A DNA stretch of 9,370 nt. Origin: Bacteroidota bacterium (lineage in GTDB: Bacteria; Bacteroidota; Bacteroidia; Bacteroidales; GCA-2748055). Below the pieces are notes generated by a model. That model worked only from the letters and a program-made list of their open reading frames with translations. It did no database searches and was not told where the DNA came from. Made by a program: the position numbers and the translations under genes. Shown here piece by piece: positions 1 to 6,369 of the stretch. Position 1 is the first letter of the stretch. Each line of letters begins with the position of its first letter. Location: assembly GCA_024244665.1 (NCBI GenBank), contig JAAEOI010000475.1:1-9370 (forward strand), read 5' to 3'.

Positions 1-711
1 CGAATCCTCCTGACGAACCGTTAACGGGTGGGGGCTGGTGGCAGGCGGATGCTGAGGGTCAAACACAAATTGCTCAAAAACCGGTGTCCCCTCCAACCCT
101 GTCCTGCACCTCCAGAGTCCGTTCCAGGTCCCGATCCAAAGCTTTCCCCCGGCATCAACATAAAGTTTCCGTACAAAATCGCCCGGAAAGCCCTGATCCG
201 GATCCTCCAGCTGCCTGAACCTTTGAAAAGTGCCTGTCTGCGGATCCAGTACATTCAGTCCGCCACCCCAGACTCCCACCCAGATCATCCCAGAAGAATC
301 CCTTGCCAGAGAGGCCGGCCGGGTTCCGCTAATCGAGTGCTGGTCGGCCGAGTCGGGCAGAAAGCTTTGCCAGGTCCTCAGCGAGCGGTCATATTTGCTC
401 AGACCGTTCCAGGTAGCTATCCACAGATTGTGGTCCTCATCCTCTGTCACATCCCATATCCAGTTGTGCGAAAGCGTGGCAGAATCCTCCGGATCGCTTC
501 TGTAGGTAGTAAATTTGAAACCATCGTAACAATTGAGACCATCCTGGGTGCCAAACCACATGAATCCAAAATGATCCTGATAGATGCAGTTAATGGTGTT
601 TTGCGACAATCCATCTTCAACCTTCAGGTGCCTGAAGCCTATATCCTGAGCCGGAAGGGAGAGCCGACAGCTCAATACCAGGAAAACCAGGATCGCTCTG
701 GTGGTCATCAT
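1..711 (-). CDS. Two-component-regulator propeller (reg_prop) sensor protein, N-terminal part, cut by window edge
   Basis: Seen: an open frame runs from ATG at 711 to the window edge without a stop, giving 237 codons. A TGA stands directly before the first ATG; a second ATG follows at once, so the start is within a codon or two. Residues 1-22 are a hydrophobic signal peptide ending LPAQ before Asp23, so export to the periplasm is expected. Four repeats of roughly 45 residues follow, each with a W-[FIV]-[GA] core and a GL turn: WFGTQDGL (52-59), LWIATWNGL (97-105), IWVGVWGGGL (143-152) and LWIGTWNGL (191-199). Known: such blades form the periplasmic beta-propeller of Bacteroidota sensors, usually followed by a Y_Y_Y domain, a membrane helix and a kinase, hybrid kinase, regulator or phosphatase output. 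Inference: a ligand sensor, perhaps for polysaccharide fragments; the output domain lies outside the window, so kinase is not proven. It is divergent from the PAS kinase gene. Confidence 0.92.
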   Translation of the reverse strand, partial: MMTTRAILVFLVLSCRLSLPAQDIGFRHLKVEDGLSQNTINCIYQDHFGFMWFGTQDGLNCYDGFKFTTYRSDPEDSATLSHNWIWDVTEDEDHNLWIATWNGLSKYDRSLRTWQSFLPDSADQHSISGTRPASLARDSSGMIWVGVWGGGLNVLDPQTGTFQRFRQLEDPDQGFPGDFVRKLYVDAGGKLWIGTWNGLWRCRTGLEGTPVFEQFVFDPQHPPATSPHPLTVRQEDS

Positions 712-819
712 TCAATGATTATGACTCAATTTAGTGATTCATTTTCAACTTTCCACGTATTCGCATTAGTATAGCATAATTGTTCTCAATACCCTTTCAA
801 ACACAAAGTCAGAATCGGC

Positions 820-847
820 ATAATTTGCAAATTATCCTAATAGGATA
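820..847. promoter_or_regulatory. Two overlapping palindromes, candidate operator
   Basis: Positions 820-835 read ATAATTTGCAAATTAT, a perfect 16-base palindrome. It overlaps by three bases the dyad TATCCTA-A-TAGGATA at 833-847, which has 7-base arms around a single central base. Two perfect dyads in 28 bases between divergent promoters suggest a binding site for one or two dimeric regulators. The site is 109-136 bases upstream of the propeller-sensor start and about 380 bases upstream of the kinase start, so the former is the likelier target. The binding protein is unknown. Confidence 0.45.
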
Positions 848-1103
848 CTATTGCTGCTCTTTATTATACTTTTTTGATATAATCGCTGGAAAACTGATTG
901 AAACGGAAATAGTGTCGATTCGTACTTTTTAGGAGTTCGTCGGACGGATACGGTAAAAATACCTTTCTGACACAAGAATTTTTACGTATTTTTCTTTAAG
1001 TAGTACTATTCTATTATCGAGTGTTTCTCCCTTTTTTATTCGATAGATGTTGAAGATATTTGCCTATATATTCTCATTAACTAAAGCTTCGCTATTCTTT
1101 TAA

Positions 1104-1120
1104 ATGTTAAAAACTAACAT
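1104..1120. promoter_or_regulatory. Short dyad upstream of the PAS kinase gene
   Basis: ATGTTA and TAACAT (6-base perfect arms, 5-base spacer AAAAC) lie 108-125 bases before the kinase ATG. The arms are short and the surrounding DNA is AT-rich, so chance is a real alternative. It could be a regulator half-site pair in the kinase promoter region. Confidence 0.22.
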
Positions 1121-1228
1121 ATAGAGCATGAATTCAACTTGTAAACGGTTGACTTTATATGCATTGAAAACAAGTGCGAAACTCTAATTGTTATTATTAG
1201 CTGATTTTTGGACAAAAAACTGAGTAAT

Positions 1229-2368
1229 ATGGAAGAGACTAAAATGATGACCTGGTTTGCACCTGCTGAGCGTGCTGATAGTAGTGTCGTGCGAAAACAG
1301 CACGATCATTTCATGGGGAACGAATTATTAATCAACGCCCTGGAATCCATATACATGGCTGTTATGATCTTAAATGGAAATCGCCAGCTAGTTTTTGCAA
1401 ATAAGGTATTCATGGATATCGTAGGAATCAGCGACCTGGAGCAGATCCTGGGTTTTCGTCCGGGAGAAGCCCTTGGTTGTATCTATTCAGATGTCATGAA
1501 GGGTGGCTGCGGAACCAGCGAGCACTGCCGTGAGTGCGGTGCGGCAATGGCAATCCTTTCCAGCCTGGATAGTGACTATGACATTCAGGAATGCGGGATC
1601 ACACTCAACAAAGAGCAAACCTCGCTGGATCTGCGTGTTATGTCCTCTCCTCTGGAGTCAATGGATGAGACTTTTGCGATTTTCTCCATTTCCGATATCG
1701 GTGACGAGAAAAGAAGAGAATTCCTTGAAAGGATTTTTCTCCATGATTTGAAAAATACTGCCGGAGGATTGCAGGGATTCAGCAGGTTATTAAAGGAGGT
1801 GTCTGAAGCTGAGCTGGTGAAATATAAGGACGTGATACAGGACCTTGCCGATAAACTGCTGGAGGAAATCGAGTCTTACAGTCAGCTAACCGAGGCAGAA
1901 AACAAACTCATTGAAATTAATCCGGTCGAATTCGGCACGCGCGTCCTCCTGGACAGGATAAGGAATCTGTATATGAACCATGAAGTATCCATGGGCAGGG
2001 AGATAAAGGTGGACCATAAGGCCGGGGATTTTGTCATGATATCGGATGAAACCATGATGGGCAGGATTCTGGGCAATATGACAAAGAATGCACTAGAGGC
2101 CATTCCAACCGGTAAGACAGTTACTCTATCCTGTAGTCAGGAAGGCGACCGGATCCGTTTTTCAGTACATAATCCCGGAATGATGCCCCGAAGTTCTCAA
2201 TTGCAGATATTTCAACGGTCGTTTTCCACAAAAGGAAGCGGCAGGGGATTGGGAACCTACAGCATTAAACTGATGAGTGAACAATACCTGACTGGAAAAG
2301 TAGGTTTTACCAGCTCCGAAAATGAAGGAACCACATTTTACGGGATCTATCCTGGCACCCTGAACTAG
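1229..2368 (+). CDS. Orphan cytoplasmic PAS sensor histidine kinase with four-cysteine cluster
   Basis: This 379-residue protein has no signal peptide or membrane segment, so it should sense a cytoplasmic cue. Numbering is from ATG 1229; a TTG at 1208 would add 7 residues, an ATG at 1244 would remove 5, and an in-frame TGA lies at 1202. A PAS domain covers about 30-158 and carries RPGE (77-80) followed by Cys84, Cys94, Cys100 and Cys103 (C-x9-C-x5-C-x2-C, within GCGTS...CRECG). The dimerisation and phosphotransfer helices contain the H-box HDLKN with the likely phosphorylated His172. The ATPase domain shows the N-box NMTKNALEA (Asn283, Asn287), a G1 variant HNPG (314-317), the F-box IFQRSFS (327-333) and the G2 loop GRGLG (338-342). 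Known: kinases of this layout autophosphorylate on His and pass phosphate to an Asp of a response regulator. Inference: the cysteines may bind metal, an iron-sulfur cluster or act as a redox or thiol switch. No response-regulator gene is adjacent. Confidence 0.95.
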   Translation: MEETKMMTWFAPAERADSSVVRKQHDHFMGNELLINALESIYMAVMILNGNRQLVFANKVFMDIVGISDLEQILGFRPGEALGCIYSDVMKGGCGTSEHCRECGAAMAILSSLDSDYDIQECGITLNKEQTSLDLRVMSSPLESMDETFAIFSISDIGDEKRREFLERIFLHDLKNTAGGLQGFSRLLKEVSEAELVKYKDVIQDLADKLLEEIESYSQLTEAENKLIEINPVEFGTRVLLDRIRNLYMNHEVSMGREIKVDHKAGDFVMISDETMMGRILGNMTKNALEAIPTGKTVTLSCSQEGDRIRFSVHNPGMMPRSSQLQIFQRSFSTKGSGRGLGTYSIKLMSEQYLTGKVGFTSSENEGTTFYGIYPGTLN

Positions 2369-2784
2369 TCATTCCGGGACGAAACCTTTTCGAGTGTCTC
2401 TTCTGGTCCGCTGACAAATAGTCCTGAGTTCCTCAACTGAGTCAATCCTTGTATAATCCAGTCAGTTCCTATAAAAGCCAACAGTTTCAGAACAGCTTTT
2501 TGCAAATCACTGAGCTCAATATTGGTATTCCCCCCGGGAAAAGATAGCACCATCACCAACTACCCCTCCCATTCCTATGATTGTCTGGTTGTCAAAAACA
2601 GAGACCCATGAGCCTTTCCATTGCCCATTTCAGCATAACAATAAATATACAAATCCTACAGCTTGAATTGAACGAAAGAGTAGTCCTATTTGATTTTCTC
2701 GGGATTGTTTCACAGTTTTACAAGATCGCCAGAAGGTCTACGGAAATCAATGGTTTCAAATACAGAGGATAAGAAAATACGCTG
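2369..2784. other. Intergenic region before the SNF2 gene
   Basis: This 416-base gap separates two same-strand genes, so the SNF2 gene probably has its own promoter. No rho-independent terminator with a T-run is visible after the kinase stop. Short frames in both directions lack familiar features, apart from a minus-strand segment at 2516-2629 that resembles part of an acetyltransferase and is listed separately. GAGGATAAG (2764-2772) lies rather far upstream of the ATG at 2785 for an efficient ribosome binding site. No clear promoter box pair was found. Confidence 0.6.
2516..2629 (-). pseudogene. Possible remnant of a GNAT acetyltransferase gene
   Basis: On the minus strand a stop-to-stop segment of 37 codons has no usable start and contains SWVSVFDNQTIIGMGGVVGDGA. 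Known: many GNAT N-acetyltransferases carry a strand pair of the form SWxSVxxYDxxxLIGxGRVxGDG just before the acetyl-CoA-binding motif. Here the pattern is recognisable, but the Arg of GRV is Gly and the expected Q/RxxGxG/A acetyl-CoA loop is not found downstream in any frame. A run of six G on the minus strand (near 2530-2535) is a plausible frameshift site; moving frame there leads into a 64-codon reading frame (2365-2559) that I do not recognise. The match is short and by eye, so chance resemblance remains possible. Confidence 0.3.
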
Positions 2785-5700
2785 ATGCGATCGACAAAAT
2801 ACGGGCAGACATGGTGGGGTGGCAGATGGCTGCAGGCACTTTCACATATCGACTATTCGAACCGGCTCCCCCGGGGACGGAGCTACGCGAATAAAGGCGC
2901 AGTGAAGGATCTCCTGATCTCAAAACAGAGGATTATCGCAAACGTACAGGGCACCCGTGTCAAACCCTACAAAGTGACCGTAGGAATACCGGAATTCACT
3001 ACAACTCAGAAGGAAACGCTCACCGATGTGATCCTGAACAATCCCCTGCTGCTGTCCAAACTGTTGAACCGCCAGCTGCCTGAAAGCCTCTACACCATGG
3101 CAGAGTCGCACTATATCCGGATATTTCCCGGCCGCTGGGACGACCTGGAGATGAAATGCAGCTGTCCGGACTGGGCTGTGCCCTGCAAACACCTGGCAGC
3201 GGTAATCAATGTGATTGCCAATGAAATTGATCGCAACCCCTTCCTGATCTTCAAACTCCACGGATACGACATTATCAAAACCCTCCGGAGTCTGGGGATC
3301 GAGGCCATCAGTGAGACAGTCTCCATCCCCGATCTTGCCTCCCTGGCTGTGACCGAGCCGGTGGAGCAATACCAGACAGAGAAAACCATGGCTCTGGATG
3401 AGATCGATTTTTCAGTCCTGGAGGATATGCGGGAGAAACTGCTCTCCTTACTCACTGAAAAGCCGGTGTTCTATTCGAAGGATTTTAAAGCGGTGCTGGA
3501 TAAATGCTACAGGAAGACGGCCAGGAAGATCACCAGGGAGAACTTCATGACCAGCGGAATATCACACGTTCCTGATCACCTTGCTTCACACTACGAGAAA
3601 TATTCGGGTGTGATGATTACCCTGGATGAGTGCAGCCGGCTCACAGACAGCAGTATTCAGGGCGAGCCTGGCGGATCATGGAGGATCGACAGAAGGACCA
3701 GCAAAGAGGGTGCCTGGCACTTTCGGGATGGTTCCGATATCCTCCGGTTTATATCAGAGATCGAAGCGAGGCAGGTGAAGCGCCTGTCTCCCGGGCTCAC
3801 TTACCTCTACATGGTCTATCACTTCAGCCGGAAACTCACGGAGACCTCCTCCTATATCCCCAGGCTGCTCCACATCTCCGACGGCGGGTATACAGTACAG
3901 TGGATCCCCGCACTGATGAATCAAAAAATCCATGAGATTTTTCAGAGCCTGGAAGCAGCATTCCCTTCTGCAGAGGAACTCCAGGTGAATGCCGTAGCCT
4001 CTCCCAAAAAAGAGCAGCTAAGCAGCCTGGTTTCATTTTTCGTCGCCCGGTTTATCCAGGATGGAATGACCGACAAGCGTGATCCGCGTGACATGGTCTT
4101 CCGAATCTTCTTTGAAAACATATCCTTCGCCTTTAATCGTCCCGGAGAGGGTGAGATCCCCTCCTCCATTCAACGGTGGATCGACCGATATTTCATGACA
4201 CACCAGGCATATACACCGGTTTTTGAGATCTTCGAGAAGGAGGAATCAGGAAGGTTTGGCCTGAAGGTTCTGGTGGAGGACAGCCGACAGCCCCTGAAAG
4301 AAGCCCTTCCCCTGAGCGATGTAATGACCCTCCCTGAATACAAGAGCTCCAGGTATGAGGTACTTCGCAGCATCGAACTGCTGACGCCTTCAATGCCCGA
4401 CCTGGAATTCATCATCTCCACTTCCGGCAGACATATCCCGGTCTATACTCCCAGTGAATTTGCCAGGGTCATGTTCAGCATATTGCCGGCAATCAGGCTC
4501 TACGGAATCCGTGTCATGTTACCCGATCAGTTGAAGAGCCTGATCCGCCCCGCCGCCTCGGTGGCACTCTCGGGCGGGGGCAGTGTAAAAAAGGGATCAT
4601 TCCTGAACCTGGAGAAGATCCTCAGCTTCCAATGGAAGATTGCCCTGGCTGACACGCTGATGGATGCCGAAGAGTTTTTCAGCATGGTAAAGGGGTTATC
4701 GGGGATTGTGAAGATCAGGGACCGGTACCTCTACCTGGACACAGCAGAGCTGAAGACACTGATGGAGCAGATGCAGCAGCAGGATGGGAAAATGGGACGC
4801 GATCAACTACTACAGGCTGCCTTTACCGGCGAGCTCAATGGAGAGAAAGTGAGCATAGACAAGGCCACCAGAGAGCTGATCGACGAGTTGCTGAGGGTGG
4901 AACAGACTGATCTTCCGACAGGGCTCGAGGCTACCTTGCGGCCCTACCAGCAAAGGGGTTTCGACTGGTTGTACAAGAATGCTACTCTCGGTTTTGGAAG
5001 CATCATCGCCGACGACATGGGATTGGGAAAAACCCTGCAGGTGATTGTGCTGTTGCTGAAACTGAAAGAGGAGGGCGCGCTTGATTCCCGACAGGCACTG
5101 ATCGTTGTCCCCACCACCCTGCTTACCAACTGGAAGAAAGAATTTGAAAAGTTTGCTCCGGGTATCACCCATGCACTATTTCACGGGCCAAACCGGACCC
5201 TGGATGATGAGGCCGATGTAATCCTGAGCAGTTACGGAGTCGTGCGCAGCGACCAGGAACAGCTCTCGAAGAAAAGATGGACGGCCCTGATCATCGATGA
5301 GGCACAGAACATCAAGAACGTGGATGCCGCACAGACCAGGGCGGTGAAGACCCTGAAATCGAATATCCGCGTAGCCATGAGTGGCACTCCGGTGGAGAAC
5401 CGGCTGTCGGAGTACTGGAGCATCTTCGACTTCATCTACAAAGGATACATGGGCAATCTGAAAAAATTCACAAAAGAGTATGCATATCCCATAGAGGTAA
5501 ACCGGAACAAGAAACGACTCGACCGTTTTCTGAAAATCACAGCCCCCTTCATCCTGCGACGGCTCAAAACAGACAAATCAATTATTAGCGATCTGCCCGA
5601 TAAGATCGAAAACGATTACATGGCCACACTTGTAAAGGAACAGGGGGCACTCTACCAGGGCGTGTTAAATACTCTGATGAGTGATATCGAAGAGATCGAG

Positions 5701-6345
5701 CCGGATGAGAAAGAGTCGGGTATCAAGCGACGGGGTATGGTACTCAAACTGATCATGGCCCTGAAGCAGGTCTGCAACCACCCCTCACAGTACCTCAAGA
5801 AAAGTGATGCTTCACCAGAATTGTCGGGTAAGGCAGGAATGCTGCTCGACATGCTTGAAAATATCCTGGAGAATAATGAAAAGGTATTGATATTCACCCA
5901 GTTCAGAGAGATGGGGAAGATCCTTCAGCAGATGATACAGGATCGCTTCGGCAGCGAGAGCATGTTCCTTCATGGCGGATGCACCCGGAAGAGTCGCGAT
6001 GAGATGGTAGAGCGCTTTCAAAATGACGCCCGGGAGAAGATCTTTTTACTATCCATCAAGGCCGGGGGGACCGGACTCAACCTGACAGCGGCAAGCCATG
6101 TGATCCACTACGACCTGTGGTGGAACCCGGCTGTGGAAACCCAGGCCACCGACCGCGCATACCGAATCGGGCAAAACAAAAATGTGATGGTATACCGCCT
6201 TATTACTATAGGTACCTTTGAGGAGAAAATCAATGCCATGCTGAAGGAGAAGAAAGAGCTGGCCGATCTGACCGTTTCTGCGGGTGAAAAATGGGTGGGT
6301 GAGCTCTCGAACCGTGACCTGAAAGCGATGTTTTCAATCACATAA
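2785..6345 (+). CDS. SWIM zinc-finger SNF2-family ATPase (bacterial Swi2/Snf2, HepA/RapA-like helicase superfamily 2)
   Basis: This 1186-residue soluble protein is complete: an in-frame TAA at 2770 lies just before the ATG, and the N-terminus TWWGGRW...NRLPRGRSYA is where this family usually begins. A SWIM zinc finger follows, with ligands Cys125, Cys127, Cys134 and His136 (CxCx6CxH). A long middle part of about residues 200-660 includes a segment (about 500-660) like the bacterial SNF2-associated domain. The ATPase core begins at LRPYQ (718-722). It shows motif I DDMGLGKT (743-750, Lys749), motif II DEAQ (838-841), motif III SGTPVEN (866-872), and motif VI QATDRAYRIGQ (1120-1130), preceded by GGTGLNL and DLWWNP. 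All key residues are intact. Known: SNF2 ATPases translocate on double-stranded DNA and remodel protein-DNA complexes; RapA acts on RNA polymerase. The SWIM finger probably aids nucleic-acid or protein binding. The exact role is unknown. The gene converges on the 805-residue protein gene, with 24 bases between them. Confidence 0.97.
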   Translation: MRSTKYGQTWWGGRWLQALSHIDYSNRLPRGRSYANKGAVKDLLISKQRIIANVQGTRVKPYKVTVGIPEFTTTQKETLTDVILNNPLLLSKLLNRQLPESLYTMAESHYIRIFPGRWDDLEMKCSCPDWAVPCKHLAAVINVIANEIDRNPFLIFKLHGYDIIKTLRSLGIEAISETVSIPDLASLAVTEPVEQYQTEKTMALDEIDFSVLEDMREKLLSLLTEKPVFYSKDFKAVLDKCYRKTARKITRENFMTSGISHVPDHLASHYEKYSGVMITLDECSRLTDSSIQGEPGGSWRIDRRTSKEGAWHFRDGSDILRFISEIEARQVKRLSPGLTYLYMVYHFSRKLTETSSYIPRLLHISDGGYTVQWIPALMNQKIHEIFQSLEAAFPSAEELQVNAVASPKKEQLSSLVSFFVARFIQDGMTDKRDPRDMVFRIFFENISFAFNRPGEGEIPSSIQRWIDRYFMTHQAYTPVFEIFEKEESGRFGLKVLVEDSRQPLKEALPLSDVMTLPEYKSSRYEVLRSIELLTPSMPDLEFIISTSGRHIPVYTPSEFARVMFSILPAIRLYGIRVMLPDQLKSLIRPAASVALSGGGSVKKGSFLNLEKILSFQWKIALADTLMDAEEFFSMVKGLSGIVKIRDRYLYLDTAELKTLMEQMQQQDGKMGRDQLLQAAFTGELNGEKVSIDKATRELIDELLRVEQTDLPTGLEATLRPYQQRGFDWLYKNATLGFGSIIADDMGLGKTLQVIVLLLKLKEEGALDSRQALIVVPTTLLTNWKKEFEKFAPGITHALFHGPNRTLDDEADVILSSYGVVRSDQEQLSKKRWTALIIDEAQNIKNVDAAQTRAVKTLKSNIRVAMSGTPVENRLSEYWSIFDFIYKGYMGNLKKFTKEYAYPIEVNRNKKRLDRFLKITAPFILRRLKTDKSIISDLPDKIENDYMATLVKEQGALYQGVLNTLMSDIEEIEPDEKESGIKRRGMVLKLIMALKQVCNHPSQYLKKSDASPELSGKAGMLLDMLENILENNEKVLIFTQFREMGKILQQMIQDRFGSESMFLHGGCTRKSRDEMVERFQNDAREKIFLLSIKAGGTGLNLTAASHVIHYDLWWNPAVETQATDRAYRIGQNKNVMVYRLITIGTFEEKINAMLKEKKELADLTVSAGEKWVGELSNRDLKAMFSIT

Positions 6346-6347
6346 AC

Positions 6348-6369
6348 ATTCAGAACTCCTGGTCTGAAT
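6348..6369. terminator. Inverted repeat in the convergent gap, possible bidirectional terminator
   Basis: ATTCAGA (6348-6354) and TCTGAAT (6363-6369) form a perfect 7-base stem with an 8-base loop. The repeat fills almost the whole 24-base gap between the two convergent stop codons. Its place fits a shared terminator, but the stem is AT-rich and neither strand has a following run of T, so intrinsic termination would be weak. Confidence 0.4.

Larger units (their letters stand above)
712..1228. other. AT-rich divergent intergenic region
   Basis: About 517 bases separate the divergent propeller-sensor and PAS-kinase genes. I see no convincing gene here. The stretch is visibly richer in A and T than its neighbours and must hold the promoters of both genes. 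I could not place a Bacteroidota-type promoter (TTTG, about 20 bases, TAnnTTTG) with confidence. TATAAT at 878-883 and TACTTTTT near 920 are only partial matches with no well-spaced upstream box. The notable content is a pair of overlapping palindromes at 820-847 and a dyad at 1104-1120, listed separately. Confidence 0.7.

Noticed and set aside
28..774. 248-codon plus-strand frame opposite the propeller-sensor gene
   Set aside because: It mirrors a clear minus-strand gene with a signal peptide and four propeller repeats; its own translation is Pro/Arg-rich and shows no domain.
2365..2559. 64-codon minus-strand frame after the PAS kinase
   Set aside because: No recognisable motif; its start lies inside the suspected acetyltransferase remnant in another frame, so it is at best part of a decayed gene.
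2581..2772. 63-codon plus-strand frame just before the SNF2 gene
   Set aside because: It begins with TTG, has no recognisable motif or ribosome binding site, and lies in a low-complexity gap; not enough to call a gene.
2785..6345. SNF2 ATPase as the core of a defence system such as DISARM
   Set aside because: No methyltransferase, nuclease, phospholipase D or other defence partner is visible nearby, and the SWIM-SNF2-associated layout is that of a widespread stand-alone bacterial family.
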